From Parabacteroides sp. (lineage in GTDB: Bacteria > Bacteroidota > Bacteroidia > Bacteroidales > Tannerellaceae), in contig JAGBDR010000003.1 in assembly GCA_017937385.1 (NCBI GenBank), forward strand, positions 1-64,000: DNA of 64,000 bases. Reading direction: 5' to 3'. The stretch's first letter is position 1, and every line of letters starts with the position of its first letter. A program made the translations under genes and the position numbers. Of the stretch, positions 52,314 through 60,800 are shown one piece after another. The notes beneath the pieces were generated by a model. The model was not told the DNA's origin and ran no database searches. It worked only from the letters and a program-made list of their open reading frames with translations.

Positions 52314-52385
52314 GGTTGTTGGAATAGGCATTGTTAGATGGTTAGAATGGGCATTATTAGATGGTTAGAATAGGCATTGTAACGG
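52314..52385 (+). repeat. Three imperfect 23-bp tandem units (repeat family E)
   Basis: Units around GGTTAGAATRGGCATTRTTAGAT start at 52314 (26 bp), 52340 and 52363. They lie between the rodA and gldH stops, in convergent orientation. A GGGCAT half-motif recurs at 52394-52399. They resemble the other 3'-end repeats in placement but not in sequence. Confidence 0.7.
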
Positions 52386-52407
52386 TCTTATGATGGGCAT
52401 CGTCGTA

Positions 52408-52944
52408 TCACTTGGACGGGCGGACCGAGAAGCCGATTTCCTGTATGCCTTTCAGGGCATCGTCGCGCATTCCTTGGCGGAAGCTGAAAGTGTATTGTCC
52501 GGCACGCGGGAACTTGTATTGCGAATGAATGGGAAAGCTGCTTTGGTATAGGGAAATGCCATGTCCGTACCATTTGCCGAATTCATCGGCAAGCATGCAT
52601 TCGATGGTGTCCCGGCGGAGTGGGCCGATCGGCTGTTCTTCACTACAGAAGAGCCATAAATTCTGATAGGGGTATAAGTTATTGTTTCTTACTTCCAGCG
52701 TCAGGTCGTAAGGGACGGATATGTCTTTCACTTCGAACGTAAAATAGAATTCCTTGTCCTTTTCCCACGTGATATTGTCAATTGCCTGATACTGGTCGTA
52801 TAAGGCTGGATTCTCGCAGGAAAAGAACAGGGAACAAGTCAGGGCGACAATGATTCCTTTAAGCTTCTGGCTTTGTGTCCGGCTTGCTTTCCGGCTTGGA
52901 GTCCGGTTTAGCGGCAGGTTTAGCTTGTTGCTGAGGTTTGTCAT
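52408..52944 (-). CDS. gldH: Gliding-motility-type lipoprotein GldH
   Basis: 178 residues. A lipobox FFSC gives Cys at about 43 after a hydrophobic stretch (KGIIVALTCSLFFSC). The mature part with FTFEVKDISVPYDLTLEVRNN, WYGHGISLYQSSFPI and YTFSFRQGMRDD is typical GldH. GldH is an outer-membrane-associated protein linked to gliding and type IX secretion in Flavobacteria, but is kept in non-gliding Bacteroidales with unknown role. The only ATG gives an unusually long 29-residue leader overlapping ricT by 86 bp. Confidence 0.85.
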   Translation of the reverse strand: MTNLSNKLNLPLNRTPSRKASRTQSQKLKGIIVALTCSLFFSCENPALYDQYQAIDNITWEKDKEFYFTFEVKDISVPYDLTLEVRNNNLYPYQNLWLFCSEEQPIGPLRRDTIECMLADEFGKWYGHGISLYQSSFPIHSQYKFPRAGQYTFSFRQGMRDDALKGIQEIGFSVRPSK

Positions 52945-54331
52945 TATTCGGTTGCTTATCGTTGTTTACTCGGTTCGGACGCGGTTTGTTACGGTTGTTC
53001 TCGCGGTTGTTTTCCCGGTTTTCCCGTTCCCGGTTGTTGTTTTCCCGGTTCCCGTTGTTACGGTTGCGGTTTCCGTTCTTGTTGCCATTTCCTTTTCCGT
53101 TTTTATTCTCATTGCCGTTGTTACCGTTACCTTTTTCCCCGTTGGAAGGTTTTTTGCTTCCCTCGTTGATGGGGTTGGTGGTGGCGGCTTCTTTCGGTTG
53201 CTTATCCTTGTTGTTTCCGTTATTTTCTTTGTTTCCGCTACGTTTCTTTTTCTTCTTTTTCAAGGACGAGTCAAAACGGGTAACGCTGTCCTGGCCTAAG
53301 ATATCCTGGGCGTCGCGTTTGGGCGGTTGCGGCTTGGTGTCGGCTTCGAGCGTAACGGGTTTTATGCCTTTCTTGTTCATGTTGATCACATCGAAAGCAC
53401 GGCTTGCCGGGATTGTAACCAGATTGGCAGCAAACGATTTATCGGTCGAGTAGGTGATTTCCCGTTTGAAGATATCCGTTTTAAAGTGGTAGTAGGTGTT
53501 GTCTTTGGTTTCCAATACCACTTCACGGGACGGCAAGCGTTTTTGGGCTTCCACATAAGCGTCTACCTCATAGTTGATGCAACATTTCAGCTTGGCGCAT
53601 TGGCCGGCCAACTTCTGGGGATTCATGGAGATGTCCTGATAGCGGGCGGCACCGGTGGCAACCGATACGAAACTTGTCATCCAGCTTGAACAACACAATT
53701 CGCGTCCGCAAGGGCCGATTCCGCCGATGCGTCCGGCTTCCTGGCGGGCACCGATCTGTTTCATTTCGATGCGGACACGGAATGCTTCGGCAAGCACTTT
53801 GATCAGCTGGCGGAAGTCCACACGTTCATCGGCGATATAATAAAAGATCGCCTTATTGCCGTCGCCCTGATATTCCACATCTCCGATTTTCATATTCAAT
53901 CCCAGGTCTGCTGCGATCTGGCGCGAACGGATCATCGTGGCGTGTTCTTTTGCCTTTGCCTCTTCATATTTCTCGATGTCGGTCGGTTTGGCTTTGCGAT
54001 ACACTTTTTTCGGTTCATAGCCTTCGCCGGTACGGACATTGTTCTTTTTCATCTGGAGAAGAACCAGCTTGCCAGTCAGGGTCACGGTGCCGATATCGTG
54101 TCCGGGGCTGGCTTCCACTGCCACTAAATCACCTTTCTCCAACGGTATCTTGGAGCTGTTGAGATAATATCCCTTACGGGTGTTTTTAAACTGGATTTCC
54201 ACATAGTCGGTTGCGTTTGCCGCATCGGGCACGTCGCAAAGCCAGTCGTAGGTGTTCAGTTTATTATTTTGTATCTTGCTGCATCCCTTTTTATTCATGC
54301 AGCAACTGCCTGTATTTAATTTAAAATCCAT
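52859..54331 (-). CDS. ricT: PSP1 domain protein RicT (YaaT-like)
   Basis: 490 residues. The conserved core (about 40-330) has VAVEASPGHDIGTV, RVEIKQIG-like strand IEMKQIGARQEAGRIGGIG, and cysteines in GPCGRELCC and CAKLKCCINYEVD, the cluster that binds iron-sulfur in the RicAFT complex. RicT proteins affect RNA processing and development in Bacillus. The C-terminal 130 or so residues are a low-complexity N/G/K tail (KNGNRNRNNGNRENN-type) ending in Pro-Lys-rich sequence, probably disordered. Upstream of gldH, overlapping it. Confidence 0.93.
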   Translation of the reverse strand: MDFKLNTGSCCMNKKGCSKIQNNKLNTYDWLCDVPDAANATDYVEIQFKNTRKGYYLNSSKIPLEKGDLVAVEASPGHDIGTVTLTGKLVLLQMKKNNVRTGEGYEPKKVYRKAKPTDIEKYEEAKAKEHATMIRSRQIAADLGLNMKIGDVEYQGDGNKAIFYYIADERVDFRQLIKVLAEAFRVRIEMKQIGARQEAGRIGGIGPCGRELCCSSWMTSFVSVATGAARYQDISMNPQKLAGQCAKLKCCINYEVDAYVEAQKRLPSREVVLETKDNTYYHFKTDIFKREITYSTDKSFAANLVTIPASRAFDVINMNKKGIKPVTLEADTKPQPPKRDAQDILGQDSVTRFDSSLKKKKKKRSGNKENNGNNKDKQPKEAATTNPINEGSKKPSNGEKGNGNNGNENKNGKGNGNKNGNRNRNNGNRENNNRERENRENNRENNRNKPRPNRVNNDKQPNNDKPQQQAKPAAKPDSKPESKPDTKPEA

Positions 54332-54367
54332 TTGTCCGGTATATAATGATTAATACGTACAAGTACG

Positions 54368-54400
54368 CAAAAATAATCAAAATATTTGGTTCGCAGCAAA
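54368..54400 (-). promoter_or_regulatory. Promoter of ricT-gldH
   Basis: Minus strand: TTTG (54400-54397), 21-bp spacer, TATTTTTG (54375-54368). Confidence 0.65.
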
Positions 54401-54416
54401 TCCGGGATGAATTATG

Positions 54417-55337
54417 TTAGGGTTCGAAATCCACCAGGATCATGACCGGGAAATGGTCGGAAGGAGTTCGGGCTGTATATTTTTGCAAAGCGACCTCTTT
54501 GGGGAAGTTCGCATTTTGTTCCTTTAGCTCGCTATCCGTTTTTTCTGCCCGGTAAGTGTCTGTCAGGATTCCGTACTTTTTTACATTGAATTCTTTTGTC
54601 AGGAACAGATGGTCGATGCGGCTGTCTGTTTTTCGGTCTGTGTAAAACGCATTGAATGTCCCGTTGGGAGCATATCTGAATTCGGCTATTTGATATGAAT
54701 CGCGCATGAGGCCGGAGTTATCCAGAAGTAGATACGATTCGTTGTTTTGATCTACATTGAAATCTCCGGTCAGGATAGCCGGTAATTTTTCCGGAAACTC
54801 TTTGACTTTTTTCAGGATCAGTTTTGCGCTTTCCGCACGGGCCTGCACGCCGATATGATCCATGTGCAGATTGAAAAACAGGAATGTGAATCCGGTTTTT
54901 TTGTCTTTGAATTTACCCCATGTACAGATGCGCGGAAGTGCGGCATCCCATCCTTTGTTGGGATGATCGGTTTCTGTCGATAACCAGAAATCACCGTGGT
55001 CGAGGACTTCCAATTTGTCTGTACGGTAGAAAATGGCGGAATATTCGCCGGCCTGTTTCCCATCATCTCTTCCGACGCCGATATAATCATATTGAGGCAT
55101 GGCGTTTTTCAAATCCTCTAACTGCTGATATTTCCCTTCCTGTGTTCCGAAAATATCAAATCCATGAAATTGGATTAACTGGGCGATATAGGGATATCGC
55201 TGCCCCCATCCGTTTCCGGCAATGGAATCTCCCCGGTTTGCATTTCTTAAATTGTAGGTGGCTACAACCATGTTTTCGGCCTGCATTGTCGCCAGATAGC
55301 CGAGAAGCAATAAAATTGAATAAAAGATCTTTTTCAT
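54417..55337 (-). CDS. Exported endonuclease/exonuclease/phosphatase family protein
   Basis: 306 residues with a signal peptide (MKKIFYSILLLLGYLATMQA). Metal and catalytic motifs are complete: YNLRNAN near 29-35, FGTQEGKYQQL with the metal-binding Glu, LHMDHIG, GDFNVDQNN, DHLFLT and the final SDHFPVMI. Family members are nucleases, sphingomyelinases or phosphodiesterases; being exported, it may act on extracellular nucleic acid or phospholipid. Single-gene unit with its own -7 element. Confidence 0.9.
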   Translation of the reverse strand: MKKIFYSILLLLGYLATMQAENMVVATYNLRNANRGDSIAGNGWGQRYPYIAQLIQFHGFDIFGTQEGKYQQLEDLKNAMPQYDYIGVGRDDGKQAGEYSAIFYRTDKLEVLDHGDFWLSTETDHPNKGWDAALPRICTWGKFKDKKTGFTFLFFNLHMDHIGVQARAESAKLILKKVKEFPEKLPAILTGDFNVDQNNESYLLLDNSGLMRDSYQIAEFRYAPNGTFNAFYTDRKTDSRIDHLFLTKEFNVKKYGILTDTYRAEKTDSELKEQNANFPKEVALQKYTARTPSDHFPVMILVDFEP

Positions 55338-55360
55338 GATGATACAATTAAAATTAGATA

Positions 55361-55368
55361 CAAATGTA
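55361..55368 (-). promoter_or_regulatory. Promoter -7 element for the phosphodiesterase-fold gene
   Basis: Minus-strand TACATTTG, 23 nt before the ATG. Confidence 0.45.
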
Positions 55369-55526
55369 GGAATTAATCAGAGTAATTGTATCAAAATTCG
55401 GCATCTTGTGCGTAAAAGAGTTTGATTAATTGTGTAGTGGGAGGGAAGGAATGAATAAATCTGTAATAAATAATCGGTTTATACTTATGGAATAATTATT
55501 TATTACAGATTTATAGTTAAAGATCA

Positions 55527-55967
55527 CTACTCGGCAGCCGGAGCTTCTTCTGCCGCCGGCTCTTCTGTCGCCGGTTCTTCCGGGGTGAATTCTGTCATGC
55601 CGGCACCGATGAGGATGTTATACCAGGAAATCAATTTCTTGATATCGCTCGGATATACGCGCTCACGGTCGAAATTGGGAAGAACTTCTGCGAAATAAGC
55701 ACGCAGTTCATCCGGTTTGGCAGATGTGGAAACAGATGCTTTCTGCCCGTTTTCTTTATTTTTGACGCTGGTCAGAACTTCGTGCAAGGGAACTTCTGCT
55801 TCATCTGTATAGATAGCGATGTCTCCCAGAGAAATTACTTTATCTTTTGCGTATGCAGGAACTCTTTTCTTGTCTGCTAACGACTCAACAATCAGCATAT
55901 TTTTCCCGTGGGAAACCAATTTAAACAATCCCGGTTTGCCCGAGATAGACAAAATCGTCTTCAACAT
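55527..55967 (-). CDS. DUF5606 domain-containing protein
   Basis: 146 residues, cytoplasmic. The family is found in Bacteroidetes and starts MLKTILSISGKPGLFKLVS, with a small beta domain (about 1-60) like an Sm or SH3-type fold and a helical C-terminal part (AYFAEVLPNFDRERVYPSDIK), then an acidic Ala/Glu tail. Function unknown. It stands alone, with a promoter at 56007-56014. Confidence 0.86.
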   Translation of the reverse strand: MLKTILSISGKPGLFKLVSHGKNMLIVESLADKKRVPAYAKDKVISLGDIAIYTDEAEVPLHEVLTSVKNKENGQKASVSTSAKPDELRAYFAEVLPNFDRERVYPSDIKKLISWYNILIGAGMTEFTPEEPATEEPAAEEAPAAE

Positions 55968-56006
55968 AATACTTTGTTTTTCTAATAGTGTTTAACTTTT
56001 GTGTTG

Positions 56007-56014
56007 CAAATGTA
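56007..56014 (-). promoter_or_regulatory. Promoter -7 element for the DUF5606 gene
   Basis: Minus-strand TACATTTG, 39 nt before the ATG. Confidence 0.45.
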
Positions 56015-56149
56015 GCATAACTGTCGGGAATTTTCGGCAGTTTTGAACATATTTTCTTGTTTCTAATGATTATTCACTAAGTGCGAAGTGGCTCTTTCAA
56101 CCGGATATTTCCGCTTGAATGCTTGTTAGGAATATGAAAATCAGTGTTT

Positions 56150-56728
56150 TTATATCCTTATGCCGGCAAGTAAGGCGGTTATCTGCGGAAGCAAGGCTTG
56201 TTCTCCGTCATTGAAGATCACATAGTCCGATTTCTCTTTTTTCACTTCGTCCGACAACTGGCTTTCGATGCGGCGTATGATCTCTTCGCGTGAAGCGGCA
56301 TCGCGTTCGAGTGCCCGTCTGATGCGTACCTCCATCGGTGCATAGACCATCAGTGTCGTATCGACAATCCGGTTGAATCCCGATTCGAAGAGAATGGCGG
56401 ATTCGATGGCGCATACCGGAACCTGCTGCCTTTCTGCCCATGCAAGAAAGTGGCGGTTCACTTCCGGATGAATGATTGCATTCACTTGTCTGAGCCGTTC
56501 CGGATTTCCGAAAATGAGGGAGGCGAGCCGTTTTTTGTCCAAACCGTCAGCCGTATAGAGTGTCTCGCCGAACAAGCCTGTCAGCTTTTCCCGGATAACA
56601 GGTGATGTAGCTGTCAGGTGTTTGCTTTCCGTATCGGCAATATACACGGGAATGCCCGACAATTCCAACAGGGTGGCAACTACTGATTTGCCGCTTCCGA
56701 TTCCTCCGGTGATTCCTATTTTAATCAT
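56150..56728 (-). CDS. coaE: Dephospho-CoA kinase
   Basis: Final step of coenzyme A synthesis. 192 residues from the ATG at 56728 (MIKIGITGGIGSGKS), with the P-loop GGIGSGKS at 8-15, the substrate-binding VYIADTESKHL region and VPVCAIESAILFESGF. It starts 1 bp after the stop of the ybbR-like gene, so they are probably cotranscribed. Confidence 0.95.
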   Translation of the reverse strand: MIKIGITGGIGSGKSVVATLLELSGIPVYIADTESKHLTATSPVIREKLTGLFGETLYTADGLDKKRLASLIFGNPERLRQVNAIIHPEVNRHFLAWAERQQVPVCAIESAILFESGFNRIVDTTLMVYAPMEVRIRRALERDAASREEIIRRIESQLSDEVKKEKSDYVIFNDGEQALLPQITALLAGIRI

Positions 56729-56729
56729 T

Positions 56730-57734
56730 TTATTTCGTTTGTTCCAATATAAATTCAATCCGGTCCGGTGAGATTGTGATGGCATTTATCCCGTTCGGTT
56801 TCTTGCTCAATTGCAAAGCCAATGTTCCTGAAGCGTTTTGTTCCAAGTCGGCAAAAGCGATTCGTATCTCGAAATCGTCAGCCGAAATATCCTTGAATCG
56901 TGATAGGGGAACGCTACAACTCACTTTCACGGTAGACGGGAATGTACGCAAGGTATAATGGTGCGGCAAGTCGGTACAGATAACCGGTATTTCCAGTGTC
57001 TTTTCCGTATATTCCTCTATCGGGATCGTAACGGTTACGCTTGTCGGTTCGAGGGTCACTCCGCTGATTTTTTCCAGTTGGACGGTTCGTGTGATGGTCT
57101 TGTTCCCTTTCTTGATCTCGGTATACACCGTTTTGATCTCTTTCAACGTATCCAGGACGACATCGCTGGCATACACGTTTATGCTGTGGGGTACAATGGA
57201 TATGTCATCTGACATTTTGAAGCCGGCAATCGTTTGGACAGTTCCCTTGAATACGACCGGTATCTCTTTCTGGGCGCGTTTGCTATAGGCCACATGGATG
57301 TGCTGTGGCTCGAAATTGAGTAGGGAAGTCGTCGCAATCAATTGTTTTTTTATATCGCTTTCGATCTCATTCTGGCTGATGACCAGTTTACCGGTTTTTG
57401 CCGGCAGTGTTTTCATATTGGCTTCAATCGGGGCAAACGACCGGCCGAAAGAGTAATTCAGCAACACGCTCCCCTTGTCTTTCACTTTGACCGTGATGGC
57501 TTCGGGCGGTAATTCGGTGAAAGATATGTCCGGTGGCACATTCTTGTATTTGACCGGGATCTTGATATCTATTTCATATTCCTGCTGCAGGCTTTGGAGG
57601 AGCCAGAAGCCGAAAGCCAACAATATAAAACAGAAAAAGATCAAGGCTTCTTTCCACTGTTGACGGCGAAGAAAAGCCTTAATCTCTATCCGGGTAGACT
57701 TGAATGCTTGTTGGGTTTGTCCAAGTCGTGACAT
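56730..57734 (-). CDS. YbbR/CdaR-like domain membrane protein
   Basis: 334 residues. A short cytoplasmic start, one membrane helix near 31-49 (ALIFFCFILLAFGFWLLQS), then a periplasmic region of YbbR-type beta repeats (PVKYKNVPPDISFTELP, VPVIC-like LEIPVICTDLPHHYTL). In Firmicutes, YbbR/CdaR partners the diadenylate cyclase CdaA; no cdaA is adjacent here. It lies between yajC and coaE. Confidence 0.85.
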   Translation of the reverse strand: MSRLGQTQQAFKSTRIEIKAFLRRQQWKEALIFFCFILLAFGFWLLQSLQQEYEIDIKIPVKYKNVPPDISFTELPPEAITVKVKDKGSVLLNYSFGRSFAPIEANMKTLPAKTGKLVISQNEIESDIKKQLIATTSLLNFEPQHIHVAYSKRAQKEIPVVFKGTVQTIAGFKMSDDISIVPHSINVYASDVVLDTLKEIKTVYTEIKKGNKTITRTVQLEKISGVTLEPTSVTVTIPIEEYTEKTLEIPVICTDLPHHYTLRTFPSTVKVSCSVPLSRFKDISADDFEIRIAFADLEQNASGTLALQLSKKPNGINAITISPDRIEFILEQTK

Positions 57735-57751
57735 AATGAATATTCCGTTAT

Positions 57752-58063
57752 TTATTTTTGTTGTGCATCTTCTATAGAAGCAAACACGGATGTTTTGTCT
57801 ATGCGGATACGCACGCCATCTGCAATTTCAATTAACATATACGTGTCGCCGATTTCTCTAATCTTTCCGTAGATGCCTCCGGCCGTGATCACTTTGTCAC
57901 CCGTTTTCAATGCTTCACGGGCTTTTTGAATTTCTTTTTGTTTCTTTTGTTGCGGACGGATCATAAAGAAATAGAAGATCGCAACAATAATCACCATCAT
58001 CAAGATACCAGACCATTGCTGGTTTCCGGCGGCGGCCTGAAGTAAAATAGTAAGTAAGCTCAT
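57752..58063 (-). CDS. yajC: Preprotein translocase subunit YajC
   Basis: 103 residues with one membrane helix (SGILMMVIIVAIFYFFMIRP, about 19-38) followed by PQQKKQKEIQKAREALKTGDKVITAGGIYG, the family signature. YajC associates with SecDF in the Sec translocon. It has its own -7 element and lies upstream of the ybbR-like gene. Confidence 0.96.
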   Translation of the reverse strand: MSLLTILLQAAAGNQQWSGILMMVIIVAIFYFFMIRPQQKKQKEIQKAREALKTGDKVITAGGIYGKIREIGDTYMLIEIADGVRIRIDKTSVFASIEDAQQK

Positions 58064-58107
58064 ATAACTATAAACATTAATTAGTTAATATCAATTCGAT
58101 ACTGATA

Positions 58108-58115
58108 CAAATGTA
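58108..58115 (-). promoter_or_regulatory. Promoter -7 element for yajC
   Basis: Minus-strand TACATTTG, 44 nt before the ATG. It would allow yajC-ybbR-coaE to be transcribed separately from nusB. Confidence 0.45.
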
Positions 58116-58125
58116 AGGATAATAA

Positions 58126-59052
58126 TTAATCTTTGAGCAATACCTTTTCTTTTTTTAACTCGTTGACGACTGAATCCAAAATACCGTTGATAAATGTTCC
58201 GCTTTTCGGAGTACTGTAGTATTTGGCCATATCTATGTATTCGTTCAGTGTCACATTGATGGGAATTGTCGGGAACGTCATGATTTCAGCCAGTGCTACC
58301 TGCATGATAATAAGGTCCATATTGGCTACTCGTTCGGTTTCCCAGTTCTTCATGTGCTTGTTGATACGTTCGCGGAATTCACTTCCTTTCATCAACGACT
58401 GACGGAATAATTTGATGGCGAAAGACTGGTCTTCAAGATCTTTGAACATCGGCAACAATTTTTGTTTGCTTCCGGCCGCTTCTTCGAATTGTTTGATCGT
58501 TTTCAGCGTAAATGTTTCGACAATGGAGATGTCGTCGTTCCAGTAGATGCTTTTGTCTTGCAGATAATCGTCGATCGCTTCATTGCCGCAGATCAGTTTT
58601 TTGAATACGGCACGCCAGAATTCCTTGTCTGTCTCGTATGAATCGTTTTCGTTGTCCAGGTATTCTTTGTATAGTTCGGACGATAAAATCAGGTCAAGGA
58701 CCATCTTGACGAAATCTTCATCGTTATCCCACGAAAGGCCCTGTTCGGATACATACTTCTGAAGTGTTTCGTTTTGAGCTATTTGTGCAGCGAAACGGTT
58801 GTCGATCAGTCGCGTGTTTGGATTCAGTTCTGCTTCTGTCGGCATATACTTATTCTTACGTATATCCAAAATACGTCTTTGTAAGTTTGTGACGTCGACA
58901 ATTAGGAGAAGAAAATAGAGATATAAGTCATACGACTTTCTAAGGCTGAAAAGCAATTCGTTTTCCGCTACTTTGAGGTTGTTGTTTCCGTTTTGATAGT
59001 ACGAATATACTATCTGTAAAACTTTAATGCGGATTAAAATTCTGTTGATCAT
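58126..59052 (-). CDS. nusB: Transcription antitermination factor NusB, long Bacteroidetes form
   Basis: 308 residues, about twice E. coli NusB (139). The N-terminal half is an added helical region; the C-terminal part keeps the NusB core (WETERVANMDLIIMQVALAEIM, then FPTIPINVTLNEYIDMAKYYSTPKSGTFINGILD). NusB with S10/NusE forms antitermination complexes on rRNA transcripts. The long form is normal for Bacteroidetes. First gene of a likely nusB-yajC-ybbR-coaE operon. Confidence 0.93.
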   Translation of the reverse strand: MINRILIRIKVLQIVYSYYQNGNNNLKVAENELLFSLRKSYDLYLYFLLLIVDVTNLQRRILDIRKNKYMPTEAELNPNTRLIDNRFAAQIAQNETLQKYVSEQGLSWDNDEDFVKMVLDLILSSELYKEYLDNENDSYETDKEFWRAVFKKLICGNEAIDDYLQDKSIYWNDDISIVETFTLKTIKQFEEAAGSKQKLLPMFKDLEDQSFAIKLFRQSLMKGSEFRERINKHMKNWETERVANMDLIIMQVALAEIMTFPTIPINVTLNEYIDMAKYYSTPKSGTFINGILDSVVNELKKEKVLLKD

Positions 59053-59086
59053 CGTTTGAAGGAACTACTTGTTATAAATTTGGCTG

Positions 59087-59094
59087 CAAATTTA
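59087..59094 (-). promoter_or_regulatory. Promoter -7 element for nusB
   Basis: Minus-strand TAAATTTG, identical to the gapA element, 34 nt before the ATG. Confidence 0.5.
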
Positions 59095-59276
59095 GTCATT
59101 CTTTTGATAAAAGTTCGCCGCTTCGCTTAATTTTATGTGTGTTAGTTATTATTTTGCAATATTCTGATTTTTTATATGCATTTTCTGGCGTTTGAATAGT
59201 GGCTGTTTAAAAAAAAATGCACATATTTGGAGCAAGTTATGATAAAAGGGTGGGTGTTTAACGAATGTTTGCTATA

Positions 59277-59639
59277 ATGGAAGACGCGGTAAAGAAAATG
59301 CAGATTGAGAGTGGTGACAAAGAGATTTTATACTCTAAGACCATTAAGGCAGGAAAAAGAATTTATTATCTGGATGTGAAAAAGAATCTGAAAGACGATC
59401 TGTTCTTGGCTGTGACGGAAAGTAAGAAGGTGCAGTCAAAAAATGGTACGCAGGTTTCTTTTGAAAAGCATAAGATTTTCCTGTACAAAGAGGACTTTGA
59501 CAAGTTCATGGATGGAATGAGTGATGTAATCGGTTACATTAAACAATGTAGGGCCGGTGGAAGGCAGGCAGAGCCGGTGCCGGCTGAAGATCGTCTGGAA
59601 GGCGATTCGGATGAGATCAAGTTGAATATCGAATTTTGA
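59277..59639 (+). CDS. PUR family (DUF3276) nucleic-acid-binding protein
   Basis: 120 residues from the ATG at 59277 (MEDAVKKMQIESGDK); a start 12 bp earlier is also possible. The PUR-alpha-like core has EILYSKTIKAGKRIYYLDVK and FEKHKIFLYKEDFDKFMDGM. Bacterial PUR proteins in Bacteroidetes and spirochaetes bind single-stranded DNA and RNA. The C-terminus is acidic. A terminator hairpin follows 28 bp after the stop. Confidence 0.9.
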   Translation: MEDAVKKMQIESGDKEILYSKTIKAGKRIYYLDVKKNLKDDLFLAVTESKKVQSKNGTQVSFEKHKIFLYKEDFDKFMDGMSDVIGYIKQCRAGGRQAEPVPAEDRLEGDSDEIKLNIEF

Positions 59640-59667
59640 CGAGGTCGGTAAAAGGTGGAAACATAAT

Positions 59668-59700
59668 AAAGGGCTGCTCCGGAAGGAAACAGCCCTTTAT
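59668..59700. terminator. Terminator hairpin between the PUR and ferredoxin genes
   Basis: AAAGGGCTG (59668-59676) and CAGCCCTTT (59690-59698) form a 9-bp stem. The A and T runs let it work in both directions for the two convergent genes. Confidence 0.85.
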
Positions 59701-59742
59701 CTTTATAGGTCTCTTTCTATAAGGACCTATGGATGTTGCGGT

Positions 59743-59913
59743 TTATTCTGCCGGATGAATTGCTTCAGTAGGACACGCGTCTGCGCAAGTTCCACAATCA
59801 GCACACATTTCAGGGTTGATGCTGTATTTATCACCTTCTGAAATTGCTCCTACCGGACATTCGTCAATACAAGTACCGCAAGCGATACAATCATCACTAA
59901 TTACGTAAGCCAT
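59743..59913 (-). CDS. 2[4Fe-4S] ferredoxin
   Basis: A 56-residue gene from the ATG at 59913. It has two complete clusters, CIACGTCIDECPVG and CADCGTCADACPTE, each in the CxxCxxCxxxCP pattern. Such clostridial-type ferredoxins carry low-potential electrons for enzymes like pyruvate:ferredoxin oxidoreductase. Its -7 element (minus-strand TATTTTTG) lies at 59951-59958. It is too short for most ORF filters. Confidence 0.93.
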   Translation of the reverse strand: MAYVISDDCIACGTCIDECPVGAISEGDKYSINPEMCADCGTCADACPTEAIHPAE

Positions 59914-59950
59914 TTTGTTTAGTATTTAAATTGATAACTATTAGTTCGTG

Positions 59951-59958
59951 CAAAAATA
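59951..59958 (-). promoter_or_regulatory. Promoter -7 element for the ferredoxin gene
   Basis: Minus-strand TATTTTTG, 37 nt before the ATG. Confidence 0.5.
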
Positions 59959-60065
59959 GAGTTTTCTTTGAATTAAAAAAAGAACTCCTCCTTTTTTTTA
60001 CAAATAAATGCTCGATTGCAATAACTGGGACTCTTTTTCGTTATAAGTTCAAAATCGTAAAAGAA

Positions 60066-60800
60066 TTGAGACGTCTACTATTTATTATATATGTGTTCTT
60101 TCTGTCTGCAACCGTTGTAATGGCACAGAAAGAAAAGGTGAAGAATCAACCCTATGCGGATTTGAAGTGGTTCCATCTGGGATTTCATGTCGGCCTGCAC
60201 GCGCAGGATCTGATATTGACTAATACTGGTGTGGCAACGAATGGTGAAACCTGGTATGCCGAGATCCCGAGCTATTCGCCTGGTTTTAGTGTCGGAGTTA
60301 TCGGAGATATGTACCTGAATCCTTATTTCAATGTGCGTTTTACGCCGACGATCCATTTCGGGGATAAGAAATTTGTGTTCCGCCGTCCTGAAATGGAAGG
60401 TATGGAGGGTACGGATGGCAGTCCGGCTGTAAGCATGTATTCTACATCTGTCCGTTCCAACTACTTGACTTTCCCGCTTGATGTGAAGTATAGTGCTTTC
60501 CGCGTGAATAACTATCGTCCTTATTTGATTGGCGGTATTTATGGTGCTTTCGACTTGGGACGTAAAAAAGGAAATCCGATCCTGTTGAAAGGAACGGATT
60601 TCGGTGTTGAGTTTGGTATCGGATGTGATATTTATCTTCCGTTTTTCAAATTATGTCCGGAACTGAAGTTTAGTTTCGGACTGGTTGATTTGTTGGAGAA
60701 AGACCGGAGCGATCTGACTGACCCGGATTTGATCAAATATCCGAATTCCTTGTCCAAAGCCACTTCCCGGATGGTGACGCTCACGTTTAATTTCGAATAA
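60066..60800 (+). CDS. PorT-family outer-membrane beta-barrel protein
   Basis: About 244 residues if it starts at the TTG at 60066 (MRRLLFIIYVFFLSATVVMAQ), which gives a proper signal peptide; no ATG fits, and an upstream TTG-started frame to 59931 lacks coding character. The barrel has FHLGFHVGLHAQDLIL, GVIGDMYLNPYFNVRFTPT and TSRMVTLTFNFE. PorT belongs to the type IX secretion system of Porphyromonas; here, with GldH, it may be a remnant function or general porin-like protein. It overlaps cdsA by 14 bp at the 3' end. Confidence 0.82.
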   Translation: MRRLLFIIYVFFLSATVVMAQKEKVKNQPYADLKWFHLGFHVGLHAQDLILTNTGVATNGETWYAEIPSYSPGFSVGVIGDMYLNPYFNVRFTPTIHFGDKKFVFRRPEMEGMEGTDGSPAVSMYSTSVRSNYLTFPLDVKYSAFRVNNYRPYLIGGIYGAFDLGRKKGNPILLKGTDFGVEFGIGCDIYLPFFKLCPELKFSFGLVDLLEKDRSDLTDPDLIKYPNSLSKATSRMVTLTFNFE

